Shown in pieces: positions 34,038 through 44,143 of a DNA stretch of 64,000 nt. Under the pieces are notes generated by a model. The model made no database searches. It saw only the letters and a program-made list of their open reading frames with translations, and was not told where the DNA came from. The DNA is from Streptomyces spongiicola (GTDB lineage Bacteria; Actinomycetota; Actinomycetes; Streptomycetales; Streptomycetaceae). Each line of letters opens with the position of its first letter. Position 1 is the first letter of the stretch. The DNA lies in contig NZ_CP029254.1 in the NCBI RefSeq assembly GCF_003122365.1, forward strand, positions 4,675,501 through 4,739,500, written 5' to 3'. The translations under genes and the position numbers were made by a program.

Positions 34038-34066
34038 CTATCCAAGCATGGATAGCAGAACTATCC
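34038..34066. promoter_or_regulatory. Operator in the MerR-DUF4188 intergenic region
   Basis: Perfect inverted repeat CTATCC-N6-GGATAG (34038-34055) plus a third half-site CTATCC (34061-34066), lying between the divergent starts at 34008 and 34092. This is the expected place for a MerR dimer to control both genes. Confidence 0.65.
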
Positions 34067-34091
34067 AAGGTGAGTCCAAGGGGAAACAGCG

Positions 34092-34577
34092 ATGGGCAGC
34101 ACTCCGATCCAGGGTCGTATGACCGCCGATGCGCAGGGCGACGTGATCGTCTTCCTCATCGGGATGCGTATCAACAGCTTCCGCGCGGTGCGGAGTTGGT
34201 GGCCGGTGTTCCGGGCCATGACGCGGATGCTCAAGGAACTGTCGCGGGACGAGGGGGGCGGGCTGCTCGGCCACCGGCTGCTGCTGGGCGGGCCGCGTGT
34301 CCTGTTCGTCGTCCAGTACTGGGACAGTGTGGAGAAGCTCTTCGCCTACGCGGCGGACCAGGACAGGGGGCACCGCCCGGCCTGGGCGGCGTTCAACAGG
34401 CGGATGCGCGAGGGCAGGGGCCGCGTCGGCTTCTGGCACGAGACCTACATCGTGCCGGCGGGCTCGTACGAGAACGTCTATGTGAACATGCCCGCGTACG
34501 GGCTGGGGGCGGCGACCGGTGTCGTCCCCGTCGCCCGCCGCGGCGACCGGGCGGCGGAGCGCCTGCGCTCCGCGTGA
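34092..34577 (+). CDS. DUF4188 protein
   Basis: 161 aa; DUF4188 family, related to dimeric alpha/beta-barrel monooxygenase-like proteins: GDVIVFLIGMRINSFRAVRS, VVQYWDSVEKLFAYA and VGFWHETYIVPAGSYENVYV. The conserved His/Glu in FWHETY could be a catalytic or haem site. AAGGGG upstream of the ATG. Divergent partner of the MerR gene and its probable target, so perhaps a detoxification enzyme; function is unproven. Confidence 0.82.
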   Translation: MGSTPIQGRMTADAQGDVIVFLIGMRINSFRAVRSWWPVFRAMTRMLKELSRDEGGGLLGHRLLLGGPRVLFVVQYWDSVEKLFAYAADQDRGHRPAWAAFNRRMREGRGRVGFWHETYIVPAGSYENVYVNMPAYGLGAATGVVPVARRGDRAAERLRSA

Positions 34578-34789
34578 TCGCGGGGCGCCCGGCCGTGCGC
34601 CCCGCCACCGCCGGAGGGGGCCTGCTCTTCGGGCGCGGCGGAAGGGCTCCGCCCGCGCCTGGGCCCACGCCGGGCACGGGAGCGGGAGCGGGCACGGGAC
34701 GGCCGCCGGAGTGTCCGACTGCGGCCACACGTTCCGGCCGGGCGCGGGCGCGGGGCGGCCGCCGGGGGAGCGCCGAGGCGGGAGAGGTG

Positions 34790-35506
34790 TCAGCCGGAGC
34801 GGCGCAGGGCGTCGGACAGGCGCGCCGCCGCGTCGATCACGGCCTGGGCGTGCATCCGGCCGGGGTGCCGGGTGAGGCGCTCGATCGGTCCCGAGACCGA
34901 GACGGCGGCGACGACCCGGCTGGAGGGGCCGCGCACCGGTGCCGAGACGGAGGCGACGCCCGGCTCGCGCTCGCCGATCGACTGCGCCCAGCCCCGGCGC
35001 CGTACGCCGGACAGCGCCGTCGCCGTGAAACGGGCCCCCTGCAGCCCCCGGTGCAGTCGCTCCGGCTCCTCCCACGCCATCAGGATCTGGGCCGAGGAGC
35101 CCGCCTTCATGGTGAGCGTGGAGCCGACGGGTACCGTGTCCCGCAGTCCGGACAGCCGCTCGGCGGCCGCCACGCAGATGCGCATGTCTCCCTGGCGCCG
35201 GTACAGCTGCGCGCTCTCGCCCGTGACGTCGCGCAGATGCGTCAGCACCGGCCCGGCCGTGGCCAGCAGCCGGTCCTCGCCCGCCGCGGCGGCCAGCTCC
35301 GCCAGTCGCGGGCCGAGGATGAACCGGCCCTGCATGTCCCTCGCCACCATCCGGTGGTGTTCCAGAGCCACGGCGAGGCGATGGGCCGTGGGTCGTGCGA
35401 GCCCTGTCGCCGCGACCAGCCCGGCGAGGGTGGCCGGACCGGACTCCAGGGCGCTCAGCACCAGAGCTGCCTTGTCGAGAACGCCGACACCGCTAGAGTT
35501 GTCCAT
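34790..35506 (-). CDS. ndgR: IclR-family regulator NdgR
   Basis: 238 aa. IclR winged helix: VLDKAALVLSALESGPATLA, then LARPTAHRLAVALEHHRM; C-terminal effector domain with GSTLTMKAGSSAQILMAW. Immediately divergent from leuCD, the conserved position of NdgR (AreB), which in Streptomyces controls leucine synthesis, amino acid-dependent growth and antibiotic production by binding the leuC upstream region. Start at MDNSSGVGVLDKA; longer frames run into leuC. 34578-34789 holds no gene. Confidence 0.93.
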   Translation of the reverse strand: MDNSSGVGVLDKAALVLSALESGPATLAGLVAATGLARPTAHRLAVALEHHRMVARDMQGRFILGPRLAELAAAAGEDRLLATAGPVLTHLRDVTGESAQLYRRQGDMRICVAAAERLSGLRDTVPVGSTLTMKAGSSAQILMAWEEPERLHRGLQGARFTATALSGVRRRGWAQSIGEREPGVASVSAPVRGPSSRVVAAVSVSGPIERLTRHPGRMHAQAVIDAAARLSDALRRSG

Positions 35507-35682
35507 GCAACGATACTCACGTCTCACTCTGTGAAACGCAAGTTCACATTCCCCGAGAAGTTGCGACTCTGGAGGTGTGCCCGCACAAGGGCCCGTGCTC
35601 TCCGCCCGGCCCGACATGCGGACGGAGGTGCAATCGATCTCTAGTTGGTGCCCGGCGGCGCTGCCGGGCCGGAGGGAAAGCG
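35507..35682. promoter_or_regulatory. ndgR-leuC divergent promoter region
   Basis: 176 bp. Contains the inverted repeat GTGAA-N7-TTCAC (about 35531-35547), a candidate NdgR site, on the ndgR-proximal side. Promoter hexamers could not be fixed with confidence. Confidence 0.5.
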
Positions 35683-37116
35683 ATGGGCAGGACACTCGCG
35701 GAGAAGGTCTGGGACGACCATGTCGTCCGGCGCGCCGAGGGCGAGCCAGACCTCCTCTTCATCGATCTCCATCTCCTGCACGAGGTGACGAGCCCGCAGG
35801 CGTTCGACGGTCTCCGCCAGAACGGCCGGCGGGTGCGGAGGCTCGACCTCACCATCGCTACCGAGGACCACAACACCCCGACGCTGGACATCGACAAGCC
35901 CATCGCGGACCCGGTGTCCCGGGCCCAGCTGGAGACCCTGCGCAAGAACTGCGCGGAGTTCGGGGTCCGGCTGCACCCGCTGGGCGACGTCGAGCAGGGC
36001 GTGGTGCACGTGGTGGGGCCGCAGCTGGGGCTGACCCAGCCGGGTACCACGGTGGTCTGCGGCGATTCCCACACCTCGACCCATGGCGCTTTCGGCGCGC
36101 TGGCGTTCGGGATCGGCACCTCGCAGGTCGAGCACGTGCTGGCCACCCAGACGCTGCCCCTGACGCGCCCCAGGACGATGGCGATCACCGTCGAGGGGGA
36201 ACTGCCCGAAGGGGTCACCGCCAAGGACCTGATCCTTGCCATCATCGCCAGGATCGGCACCGGCGGCGGCCAGGGCTACGTCCTGGAGTACCGGGGCTCC
36301 GCCATCGAGAAGCTCTCGATGGAGGCGCGCATGACCGTCTGCAACATGTCGATCGAGGCCGGCGCCCGGGCGGGCATGATCGCCCCCGACCGGACCACGT
36401 TCGACTACCTGGAGGGACGCGACCACGCACCCAGGGGCGCGGAGTGGGATGCCGCGGTCGCCTACTGGGAGACCCTGCGCACCGACGACGACGCGGTCTT
36501 CGACGCCGAGGTGTTCATCGACGCCGCCGAACTGTCCCCCTTCGTCACCTGGGGCACCAACCCCGGCCAGGGCGCACCGCTGTCCGCCAGTGTCCCCGAC
36601 CCGGCGTCGTACGAGGACGCATCGGAGCGCCACGCCGCCGAAAAGGCCCTGGAGTACATGGGGTTGACCGCCGGGCAGCCGCTGCGCGACATCCGGGTCG
36701 ACACCGTCTTCGTAGGCTCCTGCACCAACGGCCGTATCGAGGACCTGCGCGCCGCCGCGGACGTCCTCGGCGGCCGCAAAGTCGCCGACGGCGTGCGGAT
36801 GCTGGTCGTCCCCGGCTCGGTACGCGTCGCGCTCCAGGCCGTCGAGGAGGGCCTGGACAAGGTCTTCAAGGCGGCGGGTGCCGAATGGCGGCACGCGGGT
36901 TGCTCGATGTGCCTGGGCATGAACCCCGACCAGCTCGCTCCCGGGGAGCGCTCGGCCTCCACCTCCAACCGCAACTTCGAGGGGCGCCAGGGCAAGGGCG
37001 GCCGCACCCATCTGGTCTCGCCGCAGGTCGCCGCCGCCACCGCGGTCCTCGGCCACCTCGCCTCCCCCGCCGACCTGACCGACGCGTCCGCCACGCCCGC
37101 ACCAGCCGGAGTCTGA
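35683..37116 (+). CDS. leuC: 3-isopropylmalate dehydratase large subunit
   Basis: With LeuD isomerises 2- to 3-isopropylmalate in leucine synthesis. 477 aa, aconitase family. The [4Fe-4S] ligands are Cys347 (VGSCTNGR) and Cys407/Cys410 (HAGCSMCLGMN); GDSHTSTHGAFGALAFGIGT is the family signature. ATG preceded by GGAGGG. Operon with leuD (5-bp gap). Likely controlled by NdgR. Confidence 0.96.
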   Translation: MGRTLAEKVWDDHVVRRAEGEPDLLFIDLHLLHEVTSPQAFDGLRQNGRRVRRLDLTIATEDHNTPTLDIDKPIADPVSRAQLETLRKNCAEFGVRLHPLGDVEQGVVHVVGPQLGLTQPGTTVVCGDSHTSTHGAFGALAFGIGTSQVEHVLATQTLPLTRPRTMAITVEGELPEGVTAKDLILAIIARIGTGGGQGYVLEYRGSAIEKLSMEARMTVCNMSIEAGARAGMIAPDRTTFDYLEGRDHAPRGAEWDAAVAYWETLRTDDDAVFDAEVFIDAAELSPFVTWGTNPGQGAPLSASVPDPASYEDASERHAAEKALEYMGLTAGQPLRDIRVDTVFVGSCTNGRIEDLRAAADVLGGRKVADGVRMLVVPGSVRVALQAVEEGLDKVFKAAGAEWRHAGCSMCLGMNPDQLAPGERSASTSNRNFEGRQGKGGRTHLVSPQVAAATAVLGHLASPADLTDASATPAPAGV

Positions 37117-37121
37117 CCGCC

Positions 37122-37715
37122 ATGGAAGCCTTCACCACCCACACCGGCCGGGTCGTCCCGCTGCGCCGCAGCAACGTCGACACCGACCAGATCATCCCCG
37201 CGCACTGGCTGAAGAAGGTCACCCGCGACGGGTTCGAGGACGGACTGTTCGAGGCCTGGCGGAAGAACGACGACTTCGTCCTCAACCAGCGCGAACGGCA
37301 GGGCGCGACCGTCCTGGTCACCGGCCCCGACTTCGGCACCGGCTCGTCCCGGGAGCACGCCGTGTGGGCCCTGCAGAACTACGGCTTCAAGGCGGTGATC
37401 TCCTCCCGCTTCGCCGACATCTTCCGCGGCAACTCCCTCAAGAACGGCCTGCTGACCGTGGTCCTCCCGCAGGGCACGGTGGACCGGCTGTGGGAGCTGA
37501 CCGAGGCCGACCCCGGCGCGGAGATCACCGTCGACCTGCATGCCCGGGAGGTCCGCGCCCAGGGCCTCACCGCCGCCTTCGAACTCGACGAGAACGCCCG
37601 GTGGAGGCTGCTGAACGGACTCGACGACATCAGCCTCACCCTTCAGAACGAAGCGGACATCGCGGCGCACGAAGCCTCCAGGCAGTCCTTCAAGCCCCGC
37701 ACGATGGAGGTCTGA
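37122..37715 (+). CDS. leuD: 3-isopropylmalate dehydratase small subunit
   Basis: 197 aa; swivelling domain of the dehydratase. Shows RRSNVDTDQIIPAHWLKKV and GPDFGTGSSREHAVWALQNY, the substrate-recognition loop of LeuD, and ISSRFADIFRGNSLKNGLL. Second gene of the leuCD operon. Confidence 0.96.
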   Translation: MEAFTTHTGRVVPLRRSNVDTDQIIPAHWLKKVTRDGFEDGLFEAWRKNDDFVLNQRERQGATVLVTGPDFGTGSSREHAVWALQNYGFKAVISSRFADIFRGNSLKNGLLTVVLPQGTVDRLWELTEADPGAEITVDLHAREVRAQGLTAAFELDENARWRLLNGLDDISLTLQNEADIAAHEASRQSFKPRTMEV

Positions 37716-37819
37716 ACAGCGGTTTCCCGGCGCTGCGCCCCTCACCGCCCGGTGGGGGGCGCAGTCGTGTGTTGAGGCCCCCCGGGGCGACAACTCGCCC
37801 CAGATGGCACAATCGGTGC

Positions 37820-38047
37820 ATGGAACGCGACAGTCAACTCGAGCTCTACGAGGCGGTCGCTGCCCGACTGAAGGAAGCGCACACAAGGGTGCGCGAACTG
37901 CATGTTCCGGAGAGCGTGCGGCTGGCGCTGTCCCGGAAGCTGCTGGCGGTGACGGCCGTGGCGAAGCACGATCTCGCAGACGCCGCAAGGCGCCTGGACC
38001 GGCTGATGAAGGACCTCGATGAAGGTCGATTCCCCCAAGGCGACTGA
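37820..38047 (+). CDS. Small conserved helical protein, 75 aa
   Basis: All-helical, charged (starts MERDSQLELYEAVAARLKEA), no signal peptide. A -10-like CACAAT six bases before the ATG and no ribosome binding site suggest a leaderless message. I recall an equivalent between leuD and hupS in Streptomyces; function unknown. It could assist chromosome or cell-cycle functions by context only. Confidence 0.65.
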   Translation: MERDSQLELYEAVAARLKEAHTRVRELHVPESVRLALSRKLLAVTAVAKHDLADAARRLDRLMKDLDEGRFPQGD

Positions 38048-38137
38048 CCGTCCGGCGGCGGGGCCGATATGCGACGCGGTCGCGTGCCGCGACGGTCGAC
38101 TTCGTTGCGGCACTAGGGTGATTAGCCCGTTTCGTGT

Positions 38138-38166
38138 TTGATTTGCGGTATATATCTGCCTAACGT
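38138..38166 (+). promoter_or_regulatory. hupS promoter
   Basis: TTGATT (38138-38143), 17 bp including TATATAT, then TAACGT (38161-38166), about 50 bp before the GTG start. AT-rich spacer in a GC-rich genome makes it stand out. Confidence 0.65.
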
Positions 38167-38217
38167 GCGAAATAGCTTGAACAGTTTCGTTCCGGCGATG
38201 TCTCCGAAGGGGAAGAC

Positions 38218-38838
38218 GTGAACAAGGCGCAGCTCGTAGAAGCGATTGCCGACAAGATGGGCGGCCGGCAGCAGGCCGCCGACGCTGTCGACGCGGTCCT
38301 CGACGCGATCGTCCGCGCGGTTGTCGGCGGCGACCGGGTTTCGGTCACCGGCTTCGGCTCGTTCGAGAAGGTGGACCGTCCGGCCCGCTACGCCCGCAAC
38401 CCGCAGACGGGCGAGCGCGTGCGGGTCAAGAAGACCTCGGTGCCGCGATTCCGCGCGGGCCAGGGCTTCAAGGACCTGGTGAGCGGCACGAAGAAGCTCC
38501 CCAGGGGTGGCGAAGTGTCCGTCAAGAAGGCTCCCAAGGGCAGCCTCCAGATGGGAGCCGCCGCGAAGAAGGCCGCAGCCAAGAAGGCGACGGCGAAGAA
38601 GGCGGCGGCGAAGAAGACCACCGCCAAGAAGACCACGGCGAAGAAGGCGGCGGCGAAGAAGACCACCGCCAAGAAGACCACGGCGAAGAAGGCGGCGGCG
38701 AAGAAGACCACCGCGAAGAAGACGGCCGCGGCGAAGAAGACCGCTCCCGCCAAGAAGGCGGCGGCCAAGAAGGCGCCGGCGAAGAAGGCCAGCGCGCGCA
38801 AGACCTCCGCCAAGAAGGCCACCGCCCGCAAGAAGTAG
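38218..38838 (+). CDS. hupS: HU-family nucleoid protein with Lys-rich tail (HupS)
   Basis: 206 aa. Residues 1-92 are a canonical HU domain (MNKAQLVEAIADKMGG, GFGSFEKVDRPARYARNPQTG, KKTSVPRFRAGQGFKDLV); about 110-206 is a histone H1-like tail of AAKK/TTAKK repeats. HupS compacts and protects spore DNA in Streptomyces. GTG start after GAAGGGGAAG. The tail DNA is a run of AAGAAG-containing repeats that could vary in length. Confidence 0.95.
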   Translation: MNKAQLVEAIADKMGGRQQAADAVDAVLDAIVRAVVGGDRVSVTGFGSFEKVDRPARYARNPQTGERVRVKKTSVPRFRAGQGFKDLVSGTKKLPRGGEVSVKKAPKGSLQMGAAAKKAAAKKATAKKAAAKKTTAKKTTAKKAAAKKTTAKKTTAKKAAAKKTTAKKTAAAKKTAPAKKAAAKKAPAKKASARKTSAKKATARKK

Positions 38839-38870
38839 GCGGCGCAGCAGTTCAGGGCCACTCACGCGAC

Positions 38871-38900
38871 GGGCCGGACTCCCCTGGGGGAGCCCGGCCC
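38871..38900 (+). terminator. hupS terminator
   Basis: Stem GGGCCGG-a-CTCCCC / GGGGAG-c-CCGGCCC with a short loop, 33 bp after the stop. Confidence 0.75.
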
Positions 38901-38943
38901 GCGGCGTTTCCCGGATCGCCCCGTACCGTCCCGTCCGGGGCGG

Positions 38944-38977
38944 GTCACAGCGTCTGCAGGGTCACAGCGTCTGCAGG
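38944..38977. repeat. 17-bp tandem duplication at the 3' end of a small gene
   Basis: GTCACAGCGTCTGCAGG occurs twice head to tail (38944-38960, 38961-38977). The second copy holds the stop and last codons of the 67-aa gene (minus strand). Confidence 0.85.
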
Positions 38978-39165
38978 GTGACCAGGGTGATGCGGAGATC
39001 GCCGCCCTCGCCCTCGGTCTCGATACGGACCCGCTGACCCGGGCGCAGCAGCAGAAGCCCCCCGGCGTCGAACGCCGCGGTGCCGAAGTCCACCGGAGTC
39101 CCGTCGTCGAGCAGCACGCTCCCGCTGCGGGTCGATGGGTCGTACGTGTACGCGGTCGCCTGCAT
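38962..39165 (-). CDS. Small beta-barrel-like protein, 67 aa
   Basis: Starts MQATAYTYDPSTRSGSVLLD and continues with GLLLLRPGQRVRIETEGEG, a pattern of alternating strands resembling the small OB/cold-shock-like proteins common in Streptomyces. No motif for nucleic-acid binding (RNP-1) is clear. Convergent with hupS. Unknown function. Confidence 0.6.
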   Translation of the reverse strand: MQATAYTYDPSTRSGSVLLDDGTPVDFGTAAFDAGGLLLLRPGQRVRIETEGEGGDLRITLVTLQTL

Positions 39166-39259
39166 GCCCCGAGCCTATCCGGCGCCGGCGGAGGACGTTC
39201 CGCCCCGGTCCGGGCCCGGTTCCGGGCAATCCCGGCCGTCCGGGACCGGCGGCGCGGGT

Positions 39260-39907
39260 TCAGCGGCACCAGGCGGCCGGTGCCGCGGCGCACCGGGCGG
39301 CGGTTCGGGGACCGACGCCCAGCGCGAGGGCCGCCCGCAGATCGTCCCCGGTGTCCACGTCGCGGCGCACCGAGTCCACCGCGTCCAATTCGATTTCCAC
39401 GGCACCCGAGGCCGAATGCCGGTGCCGCGAGGGACCGCCGAATGCGGGACGCAATTCCGTGCCGGGTGCCGCCGACAGGAATGTCGTGCCAATTCCGGCG
39501 GCATCCGCCAGGAAAGCCCTGGGGAATTTCCGGGCCGCGGCGAGCACCCGTTCCAATTCCGCCGGGCGCAGGGCCGGCAGGTCCGCGTTGAGCGCCGCCA
39601 CCGCGGCGGCCGGCCGCCGCGCACGCACCTCCGCGGCCCCGTGGGCCAGTGCCGCGTTGAGCCCGGCGCCCGGCGCGTCCGGGACGGTGCGCGCGCCCAG
39701 CGCGGCCAGCTCGGCCGCCGCCAGCGGATCGTCGGTGACGACCAGCACGTCCCGCACCGCACGGCAGCGCAGCGCCCCGGAGACCGTGTCCTGCGCGAAG
39801 GCGAGCGCGAACCGCGGGCGCATCGCACCGCCCGCGGCCTCCGACAGCCGGCTCTTGGCCAGTGCCAGCGGTTTCAGGGGGACGACCAGTGACCAGTGCA
39901 CGGGCAC
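39260..39907 (-). CDS. cofC: 2-phospho-L-lactate guanylyltransferase
   Basis: 215 aa nucleotidyltransferase for coenzyme F420: activates phospholactate or phosphoenolpyruvate with GTP. Motifs WSLVVPLKPLALAKSRL (nucleotide loop), VLVVTDDPLAAAEL, AALNADLPALRPAEL (metal-binding Asp), and GTTFLSA near the C-terminus. GTG at 39907 (MPVHWSL) chosen; 39901 is the alternative. Divergent from plsC. Confidence 0.87.
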   Translation of the reverse strand: MPVHWSLVVPLKPLALAKSRLSEAAGGAMRPRFALAFAQDTVSGALRCRAVRDVLVVTDDPLAAAELAALGARTVPDAPGAGLNAALAHGAAEVRARRPAAAVAALNADLPALRPAELERVLAAARKFPRAFLADAAGIGTTFLSAAPGTELRPAFGGPSRHRHSASGAVEIELDAVDSVRRDVDTGDDLRAALALGVGPRTAARCAAAPAAWCR

Positions 39908-40059
39908 ATTGTCACCCGCGCCCGTGGCGGCCCGGCGGCCCGGTGTCACGGGCGGGGCGTACGGTGTCCTCGACAGACCAGGGGCCCGGGGCGACACTTG
40001 ACCCCCAGCAGCCGGGCACCAGCCGGGCGGCCGTCAGGTCCGAAGAGGAAGGTGTCCGA

Positions 40060-40812
40060 GTGTCCCGCCGCAGAATCGGCTTCTGGTACCGCCTTGCAGC
40101 GGCCATCGCGAAACCGCCGCTGGTGGTTCTGTTCAAGCGGGACTGGCGGGGAATGGAGCACATTCCGGCCGACGGCGGATTCATCACCGCGGTCAATCAC
40201 AACTCCTACCTGGACCCGCTGTCCTACGCGCACTACCAGTACAACACCGGACGCGTCCCGCGCTTCCTCGCGAAGGCCGGGCTCTTCGAGGGCTCCTTCG
40301 TCGGCATGATGCTTCGCCGAACAGGCCAGATCCCCGTCTACCGGGAGACGACGAACGCCCTCGACGCCTTCCGGTCCGCCGTCGACGCCATCGAACGCGG
40401 CGAGTGCGTCGCGTTCTACCCGGAGGGCACGCTGACCCGGGACCCCGCGATGTGGCCGATGGCCGGCAAGACCGGCGCCGCCCGCGTCGCGCTCCTCACC
40501 AAGGCCCCGGTCGTCCCCGTCGCCCAGTGGGGCGCCAACCTGGCGATGCCGCCGTACGCACGGGAGGACAAGCTGCGGCTGTTCCCCCGCAAGACCCTGA
40601 TCGTGCAGGCGGGACCGCCCGTGGACCTGTCCCGTTTCCACGGTGTGGAGCCCACCCCCGACGTCCTGCGCGAGGCCACCGAGGTCATCATGGCCGCGAT
40701 CACCGCGCAGCTGGAGGAGATCCGCGGTGAGCTGGCCCCGGCCATGCCGCACGACCACCGCGGGGCGCGGGCCGATCAGCGGCGCGACGCCGCGGGGGAG
40801 GGGACGCAGTGA
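40060..40812 (+). CDS. plsC: 1-acyl-sn-glycerol-3-phosphate acyltransferase (PlsC-like)
   Basis: 250 aa, membrane-associated. Catalytic HX4D in NHNSYLDPL (His47, Asp52) and acceptor motif FYPEGTLTRD (Glu122). GTG start after GAAGAGGAAGG. The stop overlaps the gpsA start (GTGA): the operon joins glycerol-3-phosphate formation to its acylation. Exact acyl acceptor is inferred from the family. Confidence 0.88.
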   Translation: MSRRRIGFWYRLAAAIAKPPLVVLFKRDWRGMEHIPADGGFITAVNHNSYLDPLSYAHYQYNTGRVPRFLAKAGLFEGSFVGMMLRRTGQIPVYRETTNALDAFRSAVDAIERGECVAFYPEGTLTRDPAMWPMAGKTGAARVALLTKAPVVPVAQWGANLAMPPYAREDKLRLFPRKTLIVQAGPPVDLSRFHGVEPTPDVLREATEVIMAAITAQLEEIRGELAPAMPHDHRGARADQRRDAAGEGTQ

Positions 40813-41846
40813 CTCGTTCCGTCAAAGCCGCCGTCTTCGGCACGGGCTCCTGGGGCACGGCCTTCTCGATGGTCCTGGCCGACGCCGGCTGCGAGGTGAC
40901 CCTCTGGGGCCGCCGCGCCGGGCTCGTCGACGCCGTCAACAGCACCCGCACCAACCCCGACTACCTGCCGGGGGTCCTGCTCCCCGAGGCGGTCCGGGCC
41001 ACGACCGACCCCGCCGAGGCGGCCCGGGACGCCGACTTCACCGTCCTCGTCGTCCCCTCCCAGACCCTGCGCGCCAACCTCACGGAATGGGCGCCGCTGC
41101 TGGCCCCCGGCACCGTGCTGGTCTCGCTGATGAAGGGGGTCGAACTCGGCACCGCCAGGCGGATGAGCGAGGTCGTCGAGGAGGTGGTCGCCAAGGCGCC
41201 CGCCGGGGGCGCCCCGGACGACGTCAGGCGGAGGGTGGCCGTCCTCACCGGGCCCAACCTGGCCAGGGAGATCGCCGCCCGCCAGCCCGCCGCCGCGGTG
41301 GTGGCCTGCGCCGACGAGGACGTCGCCCGGCGCCTCCAGTCCGCCTGTATGACCCCGTACTTCCGCGCCTACACCAACACCGACGTCGTCGGCTGCGAAC
41401 TCGGCGGCGCCGTCAAGAACGTGATCGGCCTGGCCGTCGGCATCGCGGACGGCATGGGTCTCGGCGACAACTCCAAGGCCACCCTCATCACCCGCGGACT
41501 CGCCGAGACGACCCGCCTCGGACTCGCCATGGGCGCCGACCCGATGACGTTCTCGGGCCTCGCCGGCCTCGGCGACCTCGTGGCCACCTGCTCCTCGCCG
41601 CTCTCCCGGAACCACACCTTCGGCACCAACCTCGGCCGCGGGATGACGCTCCGCGAGACCATCGCCGCGACCAGGCAGACGGCCGAGGGCGTGAAGTCCT
41701 GCGAGTCCGTCCTGGATCTGGCCCGCCGGCACGGCGTCGACATGCCCATCACCGAGACGGTCGTGTCGATCGTCCACGAGGGCAAGCCACCGGTCGTCGC
41801 TCTCAAGGAGCTGATGTCCCGCAGCGCCAAGCCCGAGCGCCACTGA
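40809..41846 (+). CDS. gpsA: NAD(P)-dependent glycerol-3-phosphate dehydrogenase
   Basis: 345 aa. Rossmann motif FGTGSWGTA at the N-terminus, VLTGPNLAREIA, and the C-terminal catalytic domain with GGAVKNVIGLAVGIADG (catalytic Lys) and GLAGLGDLVATCSSPLSRN. Produces sn-glycerol-3-phosphate for phospholipids. GTG start overlaps plsC stop. Confidence 0.96.
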   Translation: MTRSVKAAVFGTGSWGTAFSMVLADAGCEVTLWGRRAGLVDAVNSTRTNPDYLPGVLLPEAVRATTDPAEAARDADFTVLVVPSQTLRANLTEWAPLLAPGTVLVSLMKGVELGTARRMSEVVEEVVAKAPAGGAPDDVRRRVAVLTGPNLAREIAARQPAAAVVACADEDVARRLQSACMTPYFRAYTNTDVVGCELGGAVKNVIGLAVGIADGMGLGDNSKATLITRGLAETTRLGLAMGADPMTFSGLAGLGDLVATCSSPLSRNHTFGTNLGRGMTLRETIAATRQTAEGVKSCESVLDLARRHGVDMPITETVVSIVHEGKPPVVALKELMSRSAKPERH

Positions 41847-41931
41847 GGAGAGGCAGCCGGATCCTGCTCTTCCGTTCGGCGGCCGCGCGCCCCTTCGACC
41901 CGGCGGAGGCGCAGGGTACGCTCGTCGCGAT

Positions 41932-43102
<1,171 letters not shown>

Positions 43103-43104
<2 letters not shown>

Positions 43105-43148
43105 ACCGCCTCCCCCGCACCCGCCGGCGGGTGCGGGGGAGGCGGTTC
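43103..43148. terminator. 46-bp perfect palindrome at the ddl stop
   Basis: A 23-bp arm (43103-43125) is followed at once by its exact reverse complement (43126-43148). The first bases are part of the ddl stop codon. It is a strong bidirectional terminator. 43149-43412 holds nothing I can name. Confidence 0.9.
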
Positions 43149-43412
43149 ACACCGAACAGGGCAGAGGCCGGGAGCCGGCCGGCCCCGCCGACCCGGGACC
43201 ACTTCGCTGCGGCGGGGCTGCGCCCCGCGTTCGCCGAGGACGGCACGCGCGCCGGCGGACCCCCGAGCCCGGCGGGCCGGTCCGGACACCGCGTGGCCGG
43301 CCGGGCGCACTCGCCGGCCGTCGGCGCCTGCGGTCCTCGCCGGTCCGGCACCACCCCGGCGCCCTGCGGCCGACCGGGGCGCGCAGTCACGGCGGACGAA
43401 CTGGCTCCCCGG

Positions 43413-43889
43413 CTAGGGAGTCCCGGTGAAGCGCGGCGGGACGGCCCCGGCGACCGGTTCCGCCAGGTCCGTCAGCGGCCCCATGTCCGTGAACCGCTCC
43501 GAGAGCGTCACCTCGACATACGTCCTGCGGTACGTGGTGGTGAACCTGGCGCCGTCCGCCAGTTCCTCGGAGAACCAGCCGACGCCGTTCACCTCCACCC
43601 CGTCCGCCTGCGCGCTCTGCATCCCCGCGGGGCGGGGGACGCCGCAGCGCAGTACGATCGCGGCGTCCCCCCACCCGGCGGTCAGTTCGGAGCGGGGCTC
43701 GGGATCCCGGCGGCTCTCACCGGCCACCGACTCCGGCAGCGCCTTGTGCAGCGCCAGGCACAGGGCCTTCTCCTCGGCGGGGGGAGCGGGAACGGCGACC
43801 GGCCGGGCGGCGTCCGCGGAGGAGCAGCCCGCGGCGGCCACCAGCACGGCGGCGAGGGGCAGGAACGGGAGCCGGCGGTGAGACGTCAC
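43413..43889 (-). CDS. DUF3515 lipoprotein
   Basis: 158 aa. Lipobox LVAAAGC at about residues 16-22 after a hydrophobic N-terminus, so membrane-anchored outside the cell. DUF3515 pattern LCLALHKALPESVAGESRR and WGDAAIVLRCGV. GTG start. Function unknown; its position beside ddl, an AsnC-like gene and thiL is conserved among actinobacteria in my memory. Confidence 0.82.
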   Translation of the reverse strand: MTSHRRLPFLPLAAVLVAAAGCSSADAARPVAVPAPPAEEKALCLALHKALPESVAGESRRDPEPRSELTAGWGDAAIVLRCGVPRPAGMQSAQADGVEVNGVGWFSEELADGARFTTTYRRTYVEVTLSERFTDMGPLTDLAEPVAGAVPPRFTGTP

Positions 43890-43909
43890 CGGCCAAGCGT
43901 AGACGGGGG

Positions 43910-44143
43910 CTAGAGGTGCACGACGGGGCAGGTGAGCGTACGGGTGATGCCGTCCACTTGCTGGACCTTGGCGACCACCATCCGGCCCAGTTCGTCGACG
44001 GTGTCGGCCTGCGCGCGCACGATCACGTCGTAGGGACCCGTCACGTCCTCGGCCTGGATCACTCCCGGGATCTTGGAGATGGTCTCGGCGACCGTCGACG
44101 CCTTGCCCACCTCGGTCTGGATGAGGATGTACGCCTGTACCAC
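43910..44143 (-). CDS. Stand-alone Lrp/AsnC ligand-binding (RAM) protein
   Basis: 77 aa: starts MVQAYILIQTEVGKASTVAE; contains IPGVIQAEDVTGPYDVIVRA, the RAM/AsnC effector domain, with no DNA-binding helix-turn-helix. Such proteins bind amino acids and may modulate full-length Lrp proteins or enzymes. Divergent from thiL across 242 bp. Confidence 0.88.
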   Translation of the reverse strand: MVQAYILIQTEVGKASTVAETISKIPGVIQAEDVTGPYDVIVRAQADTVDELGRMVVAKVQQVDGITRTLTCPVVHL

